A stretch of 52,196 nucleotides of DNA. It comes from an uncultured Prevotellaceae bacterium. Lineage in GTDB: Bacteria > Bacteroidota > Bacteroidia > Bacteroidales > Bacteroidaceae. Location of the stretch: positions 1 through 52,196 of the forward strand of contig CACYQO010000061.1 of NCBI GenBank assembly GCA_902776545.1, written 5' to 3'. The position numbers were made by a program, and so were the translations under genes. This document shows positions 40,700 to 48,537 of this stretch, piece after piece (within the stretch, counting starts at the first letter, position 1; each line of letters opens with the position of its first letter). Below the pieces are notes generated by a model, which was given only the letters and a program-made list of their open reading frames with translations, was not told the DNA's origin and ran no database searches.

Positions 40700-42202
40700 T
40701 TAGGCACTGCGTTTGAGAGGGCGCGTCTGACGGGTCATTGCCCGCCTTTGCGCGAAGTACTCGTCGTAGTCAGGGTCGAAGGGGTTGGCTTCCGCCCTTA
40801 CCTTCGTGTAACGGAGCAGTGGCGTGTCGGCGAGGGTGATGAGGGATAGCGTGTATTTCTTTCCCCTTCTGTCTTTGCGCGTCGTGCTGTACATCCACTG
40901 CCGCGTGCCGCTCCTGTGCCAGTACTTGTTACGTACCCATTCCAACGACTTGTTCTGATGCCTGCGTATCGCCCATCTCCACAGTTGTAGAAAGATGGTA
41001 TGGTCGAGACGCCAGAACGACTTCTTCGACGACACGTACCTGTAATAGTTCACCCATCCCGCTATCATGCGGTTCAGTTTCTCTATCACGTCAGCCTGCT
41101 TCCTTGAACGCATTCCATAGATGATGTCGTGCGCCTTCTCGGCAAACTTCTTCATGCTCTTCTCACTCGGCTTAATCAGCAGTATGCCGTTCCTATACTT
41201 GCGTATGTTGAAGCCGAGGAAGTCGAACCCGTCGTCGATGTGCGTTATCAGTGTCTTCTCCTCCGAGAGTTCCAAGCCCCTTTCCTTCAGGAATGCTATT
41301 AGGTCTGCCTTTATCTCCTCCAGTATCTCGTGACTCTCGCCTGTGATGATGAAGTCATCGGCGTAGCGTACCAAGTTCACCTTTCGGTTAATCGTTTTAC
41401 CGTTCTCCTTTCGGGTGCGGTACTTGTCGAGAAGCGCCTCCATGCCGTCAAGGGTGATGTTGGCCAGTGTGGGGGAGATAATCCCGCCCTGCGGCGTGCC
41501 CTCTTCGGTAGTGTGGAACACGTTTTTCTCTATGACCCCTGCACCCAGCCATTTGCGCAGCATCCTCGCGTCAATGATGACGTTCAGCAGCAGCCACTCA
41601 TGGCTGATGTGGTCGAAGCAGCCCTTGATGTCACCCTCCAGCACCCATTGCGCTGATGTTTTCTTATGCAGACACTTGTAGATTTGGTCTATTGCGTCCG
41701 CACAGCAGCGGTAGCGGCGGAACCCATATGAGTCCCTGTCTGCCTGCGTTTCCGCGACTGGTTCGAGTGCCAGCAGGAAGAGGGCTTGCATCGCCCTGTC
41801 CCTGATGGTCGGGATGCCAAGCGGGCGCAGTTTGCCGTTCTTCTTCGGTACGTACACCCGCCGTAGCGGTTTTGGCTTGTATCCTCTCAATGTCAAAGAG
41901 CTGATGGCCTTGTAGCGTTCCTCGGGTGTGAGCCAGGTCACCCCGTCCACTCCTGCGGTGCTACCGCCCGTATTCGTTGCCACCCGCCGCACAGCCAAGG
42001 CCTTGGCCGCAAACGAGTTGACAAGTATGCGCTGGAGGCTCTTCACCTTACCAACACGTTTCGCTTTCAGAGCCTTCACTATTCGGACTTGCAGCTTGCG
42101 TACCTCTGCCTCACACCGCGTCCAGTTGATGGACTGCCAGCGGTTCAGCACGGCTGGGGATGCACACGTGGCTTGCACCACGCTCCATTGACGTTTCCTC
42201 AT
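40700..42202 (-). CDS. ltrA: group II intron reverse transcriptase/maturase
   Basis: The 500-aa protein has the RT domains (LRPLGIPTIRDRAMQ, EGDIKGCFDHISH, GTPQGGIISPTLANI, LVRYADDFII with the catalytic YADD) and the group II maturase domain (LNRMIAGWVNYYRY, FWRLDHTIFLQLWRW). The C-terminus (LRYTKVRAEANPFDPDYDEYF) is typical of this lineage and has no recognisable HNH cysteines. It helps the intron splice and retrohome. Codon use and G+C are higher than in the surrounding island, consistent with recent arrival. Confidence 0.95.
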   Translation of the reverse strand: MRKRQWSVVQATCASPAVLNRWQSINWTRCEAEVRKLQVRIVKALKAKRVGKVKSLQRILVNSFAAKALAVRRVATNTGGSTAGVDGVTWLTPEERYKAISSLTLRGYKPKPLRRVYVPKKNGKLRPLGIPTIRDRAMQALFLLALEPVAETQADRDSYGFRRYRCCADAIDQIYKCLHKKTSAQWVLEGDIKGCFDHISHEWLLLNVIIDARMLRKWLGAGVIEKNVFHTTEEGTPQGGIISPTLANITLDGMEALLDKYRTRKENGKTINRKVNLVRYADDFIITGESHEILEEIKADLIAFLKERGLELSEEKTLITHIDDGFDFLGFNIRKYRNGILLIKPSEKSMKKFAEKAHDIIYGMRSRKQADVIEKLNRMIAGWVNYYRYVSSKKSFWRLDHTIFLQLWRWAIRRHQNKSLEWVRNKYWHRSGTRQWMYSTTRKDRRGKKYTLSLITLADTPLLRYTKVRAEANPFDPDYDEYFAQRRAMTRQTRPLKRSA

Positions 42203-42769
42203 TTCTTACAGGTTCTGCAATTCGTTTCGTGAAGAATTACCTCGCGGAAGTCTGCCCGCTTTCGCGTGGGATGATGTTCCAATCCCTATCCGTACAATTA
42301 CAGCACGGCGTTCGCTTCCTCCGCGTTCATCTGCCTGCAGGCCGTTCGGGTCTCGTTGCCGATTCCTTACCGCTCCCTCCAAGGGAGGTGGGAGACCTAC
42401 AGGTTTACCGAGTTCCGTATAAATAACTTCGTCCGGTTTAGGACCCGCCTATCCACCGGTGAGGCAACATCCGTGTGGCCTTTCCGTAAACAAGACCAGC
42501 CTGCCCACACGCCATTTTGGCTCCAGCCGTTTAGCATCCGTAGGCTGGTTATTCGTTACGATGGTTGCTAACGACGGTTACTTTACGTTGTCCATGCCAG
42601 ACAGCCTTGCAGCTACGCGGAGTGATGCTCCCCGCCTCACCACGTTGTCCCGATGCTCCGCACCCCGCCGTTGCCAGCGACGCACTTTCGGTAGGCTACT
42701 CTTGACGGAACAAGAGGCTCATTAGTTTCAAAGAACAATTACTTATACGACTTCTCGTCGCAATCACAG

Positions 42770-42806
42770 TGCAAAAATAAAAGAAGCTCCTGCCGTATTA
42801 GGGCAG
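42770..42806 (-). promoter_or_regulatory. island promoter with 17-bp palindromic operator, site 3
   Basis: Minus strand: CTGCCCTAATACGGCAG (42790-42806), 10 nt, then TATTTTTGCA (42770-42779). It is the original promoter of the ADP-ribosylglycohydrolase gene, now about 2.2 kb from it because of the intron. Confidence 0.72.
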
Positions 42807-42835
42807 AGGTTGGAAGAAATGATGAGAGTTTTTGA

Positions 42836-43492
42836 TTATTTTATGAATTTTGAAAAGACCTCCTTACATTTTTCTTTCTTGTTGCCATATACCAGCAAGT
42901 ATTGTGGATGATAAAAGGGGTTTTTATTATAGTCCTGATTTAAATATGAAGTATCCTGTTTTGCTTTTTCAAAGAACTTTTCTGCACAACCTTTGAAGAG
43001 TATATTGTTTTTAAGATTACCCCATCCAAGATAAATAGGCGGAACCAAATTGTTTATGTCATCATCTGTGGTCATTAGAATGGACTCACCTTGGGAAGCC
43101 AGCATTTTTTCTAAACCCTTATTAAGATCAACATCCCTAATATTAAACAAATTGAAAATCTGGATTATGCCTTCTACTGGCCTGTTATGGGCCACCAAGT
43201 AGGCTTCAATTAAGTGACTAACAAGCCCCATCGTATTATCAACACTGAAGTTATACCAAGCATGTCCTGTATAGCTCTTTGCATTATTAAATCTCCTTAA
43301 TTGACTAAGGAGTTCGCTATCACTCTCATCAATTGGGAATATTGGTCTTGACGAACCAGGGTTTTTCATTACCACTGTTCCACAAACATCCCAGGAATCT
43401 CCCAATTGAAGTAATGTCCTCCAACGATATTCTATGCCTGTAGTCTCATCTGAATAATAATGTGCAAATACTCTCATAAACATTTTGTGCAT
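42836..43492 (-). CDS. DUF1643-like protein
   Basis: The 218-aa protein shows the order TLLQLGDSWDVCGTVVMKNPGSS, IQIFNLFNIRDVDLNKGLEKM and PIYLGWGNLKNN, similar to DUF1643 proteins (NPSxAD ... NLF..R ... GWG). The family function is unknown; the NP motif followed by a strand-helix pattern recalls the uracil-DNA-glycosylase fold. It starts 9 nt after the fusion gene upstream, so the two form an operon. The family link is tentative. Confidence 0.6.
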   Translation of the reverse strand: MHKMFMRVFAHYYSDETTGIEYRWRTLLQLGDSWDVCGTVVMKNPGSSRPIFPIDESDSELLSQLRRFNNAKSYTGHAWYNFSVDNTMGLVSHLIEAYLVAHNRPVEGIIQIFNLFNIRDVDLNKGLEKMLASQGESILMTTDDDINNLVPPIYLGWGNLKNNILFKGCAEKFFEKAKQDTSYLNQDYNKNPFYHPQYLLVYGNKKEKCKEVFSKFIK

Positions 43493-43501
43493 ATATTTTC
43501 A

Positions 43502-45034
43502 TTAAATTCCGATTTTTTGCATCTCACTTCTAAGATATAATGCAATAGCCCCTAAATCATTATTTGATATGGAACTGCTTGGATGAGGTATGCCATAGAC
43601 GGGAATTCCATTCCACGATGCTTTCAAAACAGGTTTAGTACATGAGAGTGTTTCTTTCCACCCGCCAGATTTCTTCGATTTTACAAAATCAATTATACTC
43701 GCGTCTGTTTCTTTGGCTGTATCAATATCAGTTATATTATCGAATTGGAATCGATTATTAAGCAATAAGAAGCAGTCTTTTAAAGAAAAACATACAATAC
43801 ATTTTGGCTTGAACACCTTTTGAATAACTTCTTCGGTAAAATCAAGACATTTCTCTATTGCCTCTACACTACCTTTTATTCTTTTAAATCGAGCAATATT
43901 ATTTGTCCCAAAATAGATTGCATTGAAGAAAACATAATTGCCGTCCTTTACGGGTTTTGTATAACCCGCCCAATTAAACATCCCAGATAATCTCCATACT
44001 CGCCACTTGTTTCTTTCACTTGTATAGAAGGAAGGATTACCCTCGTAAAAACGTATTTTAGAAACTTCTTCTTTATAAAAGCCCCATTCTTCATGTGGAT
44101 TATAGCCAAGGAATACAACATCTGGTTGTTTCTCTAATATCGGCTTGGATTGGAAAGAAGCACAATGCGTTCCTTTTTCTCCTAATTTGGGACCAACCTC
44201 TAATAAAAAAGAACAAACTCTTGATGCCCAATCATCATATTTATGCTTGATAATCAAAGAAACCTCAGTGGCATCCTCTATACTTTCCATTTTACGAGTT
44301 TGCCATACAATATCTGCTTCATCAACATAGTGAATAAGGAATTCATGTAATTGTGACAACTCGTCATTGTATGATGAAGAATTTGGAGAATAGCAAAGGG
44401 TAACAACTAATCTTTGGGCATTTGACATCATATAGTCATACTTACCCTGTATAGTGTTTATTATTTCTTTTATCCTAAGTTTTGCTTCTACTTTACGACT
44501 TAATAAGCGTATTTCCCAAACGCTATAACAATCATATAAGTATTTCAAATCATGATAATCAATAGATAGAAGACCTTGTTTTTGTAATACTCCACAAACA
44601 ACTGGATTAATGTTTTTCCACTGATAGGGCCAAGGGCCTTGGCAAGAATTGTATTCACAAATAGCAGATTGACGTCCTTTATCAAAAATCTGCTCGTTTT
44701 CAATTTCAAAAATATTAGTAGGCATATTTTCCAAATAATTTATAATTTTACCCTTGCTACTTGCATAGGCGATTTCTCGTCTGGTGCTATCGCCAATATA
44801 TCCAGCCACATTGATGACAAAGATTTCATCTGCCAAATCTATCTTTGCCAGATGCTGACGATCAAGCATTTCCTTCACGCCTTCTGTCCATACCACATCA
44901 TCACCAGAATGGCCAAACAGGCCTACTGATATCACTATGTTTCCTTCGAGAGTTAGGCGCTTCTGGGCTTCCAAGAATTCTTCCTTGAAGCGAGTGCTAC
45001 CACAGAGGGTTATAACCTTAAATCCGTTTATCAT
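43502..45034 (-). CDS. fusion of a nucleoside 2-deoxyribosyltransferase-like domain and a UDG-like domain
   Basis: The 510-aa protein begins with a Rossmann-like domain of the deoxyribosyltransferase type (VITLCGSTRFKEEF, then LADEIFVINVAGYIGDSTRREIAYA; about 1-105). A helical middle (about 110-300) has no recognised motif. The last 210 residues look like a uracil-DNA-glycosylase-fold domain (DVVFLGYNPHEEWGF, KCIVCFSLKDCFLLL, VYGIPHPSSSI). The two domains both act on nucleoside bonds in their own families, but such a fusion is not familiar to me. It is in an operon with the DUF1643-like gene. Promoter box at 45081-45091. Confidence 0.68.
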   Translation of the reverse strand: MINGFKVITLCGSTRFKEEFLEAQKRLTLEGNIVISVGLFGHSGDDVVWTEGVKEMLDRQHLAKIDLADEIFVINVAGYIGDSTRREIAYASSKGKIINYLENMPTNIFEIENEQIFDKGRQSAICEYNSCQGPWPYQWKNINPVVCGVLQKQGLLSIDYHDLKYLYDCYSVWEIRLLSRKVEAKLRIKEIINTIQGKYDYMMSNAQRLVVTLCYSPNSSSYNDELSQLHEFLIHYVDEADIVWQTRKMESIEDATEVSLIIKHKYDDWASRVCSFLLEVGPKLGEKGTHCASFQSKPILEKQPDVVFLGYNPHEEWGFYKEEVSKIRFYEGNPSFYTSERNKWRVWRLSGMFNWAGYTKPVKDGNYVFFNAIYFGTNNIARFKRIKGSVEAIEKCLDFTEEVIQKVFKPKCIVCFSLKDCFLLLNNRFQFDNITDIDTAKETDASIIDFVKSKKSGGWKETLSCTKPVLKASWNGIPVYGIPHPSSSISNNDLGAIALYLRSEMQKIGI

Positions 45035-45080
45035 TGTAGTCTAAATATTTATTGTTCTAAGAAATAGTTCCTTTTTCACG

Positions 45081-45091
45081 TGCCAAAGATA
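45081..45091 (-). promoter_or_regulatory. promoter of the fusion gene
   Basis: TATCTTTGGCA on the minus strand, with one extra G relative to the consensus. No 17-bp palindrome is seen here. Confidence 0.45.
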
Positions 45092-45096
45092 CAACT

Positions 45097-45516
45097 TTAT
45101 TTTGAAACAGAGGCTTTATTAACAATATTTTTAGGTCCTCTGTATGTCATTTCCCAGAAAAGGCCGGCAGCCAATTCAACTTCGCTCATTTCAACATCTT
45201 CATCTACTTTCACTTTCATACTCAGCACCTCAATCATATTTTTCTGGTCTGCTACTGAGTAGCAAAAAGTAGTCTTATTCCTAACATGACAATTCATATC
45301 AATGGAAGGGTTGGTATACTCCCATCGAGAGACTAGTCTGATAAAGCAATCCGTTGGTTTTGTTTCGCACTCGTTAGCCCAATGGTTGTAAATACCACGG
45401 AAAATCTCAATACTTGCTTCAGAGAGATGATGTCTACTGTTCACTAAAAACAGATGATCAAGATGCGGGAGTACGCTCTCGAAATCATACTTTCTAAAAA
45501 ATTCTAATACTGTCAT
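45097..45516 (-). CDS. unknown 139-aa protein of the accessory island
   Basis: From the ATG at 45516 the protein starts MTVLEFFRKYDFESVLPHL, like the start of the polymerase-operon protein at 38635-39657. The C-terminal half is beta-rich and contains CHVRNKTTFCYSVADQKNMIEVLSMKV and LFWEMTYRGP. It lies 17 nt downstream of the 144-aa gene. The function is unknown. Confidence 0.62.
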   Translation of the reverse strand: MTVLEFFRKYDFESVLPHLDHLFLVNSRHHLSEASIEIFRGIYNHWANECETKPTDCFIRLVSRWEYTNPSIDMNCHVRNKTTFCYSVADQKNMIEVLSMKVKVDEDVEMSEVELAAGLFWEMTYRGPKNIVNKASVSK

Positions 45517-45533
45517 AATTATCTTCGCATAAG

Positions 45534-45968
45534 TTAATCCCACCAATTTTTCATTCTATGCTCTAAATAGAGGAAAAAGACATGCCAGGCTTTTTTTTGA
45601 CGGAGAGAATAGAGTTCATAATAATGACTAAACCTTTTCCTGTTGCGCTGATTGACAATCTTCTCCAACTTCTCATAATCATCGGTGTATGATCTTCCCT
45701 GGATAATGTTTATCAAGCGCATCGCCACTTCTATCTGCTTGGCCACCTTCTTTGCACCAGCAATATGAGTATGCTTGCTATTGAAAAAGGCCACCATGCG
45801 CTCAAACTTGTAATACATCATGTCGAGCAAATAACCATAGTCATAATCTGTCATCTGGGCAATCTCCTCATCAGTGTACTTCGTCTTCCACTCAGGCTGC
45901 TCCACCACGTGCCGTTTCTGGCCTTTCACCTTAACGGCTTTCTGCTTTTCTTTTTCCTTGTACTTCAT
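45534..45968 (-). CDS. unknown 144-aa basic protein of the accessory island
   Basis: From the ATG at 45968 the protein starts with a Lys-rich region (MKYKEKEKQKAVKVKGQKRH) and then has helices with TDYDYGYLLDMMYYKFERMVAFF and a basic, aromatic C-terminus. No family is recognised. An upstream start at 46025 lies inside the operator and is rejected. It is the first gene after site 4. Confidence 0.6.
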   Translation of the reverse strand: MKYKEKEKQKAVKVKGQKRHVVEQPEWKTKYTDEEIAQMTDYDYGYLLDMMYYKFERMVAFFNSKHTHIAGAKKVAKQIEVAMRLINIIQGRSYTDDYEKLEKIVNQRNRKRFSHYYELYSLRQKKAWHVFFLYLEHRMKNWWD

Positions 45969-45986
45969 AATAAATCTGTTTCTTGA

Positions 45987-46023
45987 TGCAAAGATACAAG
46001 AAAGGTGCGCCGATTTAGGGCAC
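45987..46023 (-). promoter_or_regulatory. island promoter with 17-bp palindromic operator, site 4
   Basis: Minus strand: GTGCCCTAAATCGGCGC (46007-46023), 10 nt, then TATCTTTGCA (45987-45996). The flanks extend the palindrome (GTGTGCC/GGCGCAC). Confidence 0.68.
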
Positions 46024-46111
46024 ACCTTACTAAATTTACATTCTTACTATGATTTTCTATTCTTTTTTCTTCTATGATAAAGATAATAATGTATGGTTGA
46101 AAAGTTAATAT

Positions 46112-46603
46112 CTACAGTATTTCCCTTGCTATCCAGGCACATGCCTCTGCATCGGCTAGTGCATGGTGGTGGTTTTTGAGTTCATAACCGCAGAGTCTTG
46201 AAATCGTATGCAGTTGGTGGTTCTCTGCCTGTGGAAAAGCCTTGCGAGATGCCACACATGTGCAATGGAATTCATAATCAGGATAGTCCATCTGATAGCA
46301 GCGGAATACAGCCTTCAGGCAACTTTCATCAAAAGCTTTATTGTGGGCCACTAATGGCAATCCCTCGATTAGCGGTTCTATCTGCTTCCACACTTTTGGG
46401 AATACAGGAGCCTCCTCTGTGTCTTGACGAGTGAGACCATGCACTTGGGTACACCAATAATTATAATAATTGGGTTCTGGCTGAATCAGGGAATAGAAAG
46501 TATCTACGATTTTGCCATCCCTTACGACCACCACACCAACAGAACAAACACTGGTGCGCTCGTTATTGGCAATCTCAAAATCTATTGAAGCAAAGTCCCT
46601 CAT
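46112..46603 (-). CDS. DnaQ-like DEDDh 3'-5' exonuclease
   Basis: The 163-aa protein has Exo I FASIDFEIAN (DxE), Exo II HNKAFDES and Exo III HHALADAEA (HxxxxD), the full DEDDh set. Its size fits a stand-alone epsilon-type exonuclease domain. The start overlaps the stop of the WYL regulator gene upstream (ATGA), so they are coupled. Together with the short DnaE of the same island this could form a dedicated polymerase-proofreader pair. Confidence 0.93.
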   Translation of the reverse strand: MRDFASIDFEIANNERTSVCSVGVVVVRDGKIVDTFYSLIQPEPNYYNYWCTQVHGLTRQDTEEAPVFPKVWKQIEPLIEGLPLVAHNKAFDESCLKAVFRCYQMDYPDYEFHCTCVASRKAFPQAENHQLHTISRLCGYELKNHHHALADAEACAWIAREIL

Positions 46604-47511
46604 TTGTCATCCTTGTATTTGTTCCACATGTGTTTGGAGATCTCAGCCACCTCGTCACGGAACCATTTGGGCTCCAAAACTTCTATGTCACAACCCTGCG
46701 AAAGGATCTCCTGACGGAAATCGAAGGTAGGACGTAGTCTGACGGTGAAGATGCTGTATTCATTCGTACGCTCAATCTCCCTTTGCGTCTGATGGAGAGT
46801 CAGGCTGCGGAGGTAATTGGCCTGTCCTGCAGATACCTTGATTTTAACGGTCTCGACTTTGATGTTTGGGTCTGCGATGATACCAAAACAGTCTTCAAAG
46901 AATTCTTCTGCATTGAAGTTCTTAGGATATTTGAAACTCTTGTCAGTTAATCCCAACCATTGAACTCGATCCAAGGCGTAAATCATCACCTTATCATAAT
47001 AGGGGCTGCGTGCCACTAAATACCAGCGCTGCTTGAATGCCTTCAGACAATAGGGCTCCACCTCGAAAGTGTTGGCCTCGTCGCGTGTATAACTCTGATA
47101 GGACATCCCAAGCACCAGATTCTTCTTCAGCGCTTCGAGAATATCAGGGAGATACTGCTCTCCATCTGGAATTTCTTCAAACAACACCTTATCCTTGATG
47201 CTCACGCTATCCATCATCAGATTGCTAACCGTCAGCGTATTGAAAAGCCAGCTGCGCATCGAGCCGTTTTTCAGATCATCCGCATTTTGGATATAGTAGC
47301 GATACTGCCCACCATGTTCATTCTCAATGATGAGACCAAACATTTCCTCGATGGCTATACGCCATTTATGAAATGTACGTATTGATAAAGTCTCGTCCTC
47401 ACTCATGTCATTTTCCTGCCAACGACGGCTGATCTCTTCGAACGAGATCTTCTTGGCTTTATAGATGGTTTCCACCAGCCAAACATACTTATTTACTGTA
47501 TTCTTTGCCAT
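46600..47511 (-). CDS. WYL domain transcriptional regulator of the accessory island
   Basis: The 303-aa protein has an N-terminal winged-helix-like region (SFEEISRRWQENDMS, SIRTFHKWRIAIEEMFG), the WYL core (RWYLVARSPYYDKVMIYALDRVQWL) and a C-terminal extension (LTLHQTQREIERTNEYSIF, IEVLEPKWFRDEVAEI). It is homologous to the regulator at 1193-2083. WYL regulators such as PafBC and DriD respond to DNA damage and bind ssDNA, so a damage-sensing role is possible. The gene has a diverged copy of the island operator (site 5) in its own promoter, which would fit autoregulation. Confidence 0.9.
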   Translation of the reverse strand: MAKNTVNKYVWLVETIYKAKKISFEEISRRWQENDMSEDETLSIRTFHKWRIAIEEMFGLIIENEHGGQYRYYIQNADDLKNGSMRSWLFNTLTVSNLMMDSVSIKDKVLFEEIPDGEQYLPDILEALKKNLVLGMSYQSYTRDEANTFEVEPYCLKAFKQRWYLVARSPYYDKVMIYALDRVQWLGLTDKSFKYPKNFNAEEFFEDCFGIIADPNIKVETVKIKVSAGQANYLRSLTLHQTQREIERTNEYSIFTVRLRPTFDFRQEILSQGCDIEVLEPKWFRDEVAEISKHMWNKYKDDK

Positions 47512-47536
47512 ACTTTATAACTTTTCGTAATGATGG

Positions 47537-47573
47537 TGCAAAGATACAAAAAAGGTGTGAATAATCAAGGCAC
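47537..47573 (-). promoter_or_regulatory. island promoter with diverged operator, site 5 (WYL gene)
   Basis: Minus strand: GTGCCTTGATTATTCAC (47557-47573), 10 nt, then TATCTTTGCA (47537-47546). Spacing is identical to sites 1-4, but the palindrome keeps only the outer GTG/CAC and the TGCC half. Confidence 0.55.
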
Positions 47574-47679
47574 AGGTTGCAAAAAAGACTAAATAAATCG
47601 TCCTCATAGGACATTTTTTGAGACAGTTTGCTCGATTTGTCGCCTGTGGGAGTTTTTTAATGTCTTATCTATTATTGAT

Positions 47680-47689
47680 TGCAAAGATA
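47680..47689 (-). promoter_or_regulatory. second minus-strand promoter upstream of the WYL gene
   Basis: TATCTTTGCA on the minus strand, about 170 nt before the WYL start. The leader would contain a perfect GTCCTATGAGGAC palindrome (about 47603-47615). Confidence 0.45.
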
Positions 47690-47731
47690 GTGAACAAATT
47701 GGAAAACAAAAAGGTTTTCGAGAAAAAAGAT

Positions 47732-47861
47732 AAAATAAATCGAGATTTGTTTGGAAGGCAAGGGAATAATTCGTATCATTGAGACATATCTCGAAGATAC
47801 TTTCGCTCGAAACTCAAAATAAATCGTAATTTGTTTGGAAGTTTGCTCGCTTATTCGTATC
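47732..47861. repeat. duplicated 46-bp promoter-region repeat
   Basis: AAAATAAATCGnnATTTGTTTGGAAG plus a spacer and ATTCGTATC occur at 47732-47777 and 47816-47861. Only the second copy continues into TTTGCA and makes a full -7 box. Confidence 0.7.
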
Positions 47862-47868
47862 TTTGCAG

Positions 47869-48010
47869 CGTGAAAGGAGAAACCAGGTAGAGCCACGATG
47901 TGCGGAACGGTGGCATCTGTGTGATGATGAGCAATTCGACCTTGCCGCTTGGTTTCCTTCACTCTCTAAAGCCGACAGCTTCATTCTATGTTGCTTTCGG
48001 CTTCTATTTT
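47869..48010 (+). ncRNA. candidate structured small RNA
   Basis: The -7 box TATCTTTGCA (47858-47867) is followed at once by GTGAAAGGAGAAACCA (47870-47885), which pairs with TGGTTTCCTTCAC (47950-47962). Inside is a GCCAC/GTGGC hairpin (47892-47914). Downstream, AAGCCGACAGC/GCTTTCGGCTT (47969-48003) followed by CTATTTT resembles a terminator. No convincing plus-strand protein is present. The last hairpin overlaps the end of a minus-strand gene fragment. Confidence 0.45.
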
Positions 48011-48139
48011 GACATAGCGCTTGCCGTTGAATTCCTTCTTATCTGTACGTTTGGTGGCTGTGATGAAGTTGACAAGTTTCACCACTTCGCGACTGACTTT
48101 CATCTGGTAGTTCGGGTGGACTGTCTTATACTGATATAG
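47981..48139 (-). pseudogene. 3' fragment of an unknown gene cut by the IS3 element
   Basis: On the minus strand a protein-like frame without a start runs from the IS3 edge to a stop at 47981 (YQYKTVHPNYQMKVSREVVK, then LVNFITATKRTDKKEFNGKR). Its composition looks like the end of a genuine gene. The 5' part was not found on the other side of the mobile elements. The family is not recognised. Confidence 0.45.
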
Positions 48140-48177
48140 GTTGACACATTTAAGAACTTAATAAATGTGTTAAACGT

Positions 48178-48537
48178 ATGAGAATTTTACATTCAAGATT
48201 TCCAAAAGAGAAGAAAGCGGAGATAATCTCAGCTTATCTGACAGGAGACAACAGCTATGAAGAGCTGAGTGATTACTACAAAGTAGGTGCTGCCACAATA
48301 AGAAATTGGGTATGCCGGTATCGGAAACGGAAAAATGTTGTATCTTTGCAGGCGGAATCCAAACCTGTAGAAGATATGGCACGTAAGAAGAAAGAAGCAG
48401 AGAAGTCCCCAGAGGTTGCATTGCTGGAAGCACGCATCCGCGAGCTTGAGTTGCAGAACCTGGCCCTGAACACGCTGATAGACGTGGCAGAGCACAACGG
48501 CATCGAGATTCGAAAAAAATCTGGGGCCAAGCAGTAG
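48178..48537 (+). CDS. IS3-family transposase OrfA
   Basis: The 119-aa protein has an N-terminal helix-turn-helix (EKKAEIISAYLTGDNSYEELSDYYKVGAATIRNWV) and a C-terminal leucine-zipper-like helix (VALLEARIRELELQNLALNTLI). It binds the IS ends. It shifts into orfB at the A7 run near its end. Confidence 0.88.
   Translation: MRILHSRFPKEKKAEIISAYLTGDNSYEELSDYYKVGAATIRNWVCRYRKRKNVVSLQAESKPVEDMARKKKEAEKSPEVALLEARIRELELQNLALNTLIDVAEHNGIEIRKKSGAKQ
48513..48519 (+). promoter_or_regulatory. programmed -1 frameshift site A_AAA_AAA
   Basis: The seven A's are placed exactly in the slippery phase of orfA (A AAA AAA). A -1 slip continues as IWGQAVEELNGQHG into the orfB frame without a stop, giving the OrfAB fusion. 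Confidence 0.8.

Larger units (their letters stand above)
40580..42685 (-). mobile_element. group II intron inserted in the leader of the ADP-ribosylglycohydrolase gene
   Basis: On the minus strand the element begins with GTGCG (5' end near 42685), runs through about 480 nt of non-coding domain I-IV sequence, encodes the maturase (40700-42202), and ends with a clear domain V (40617-40650) and a domain VI hairpin (GCGGGG/CCCCGC) with the 3' end near 40580-40582. The CTCTTG/CAAGAG hairpin just upstream of the 5' end (about 42700-42720) may be the insertion-site context. The exact 3' boundary is uncertain by a few bases. Confidence 0.82.

Noticed and set aside
35167-47511. Accessory island as an integrated prophage
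   Set aside because: No capsid, portal, terminase, tail, lysis or integrase gene is present, and no att-like repeats were found at the borders.
47900-48139. Plus-strand frame of 79 codons
   Set aside because: It overlaps the more protein-like minus-strand fragment and the candidate RNA; its hydrophobic, Phe-rich composition looks like an antisense shadow.
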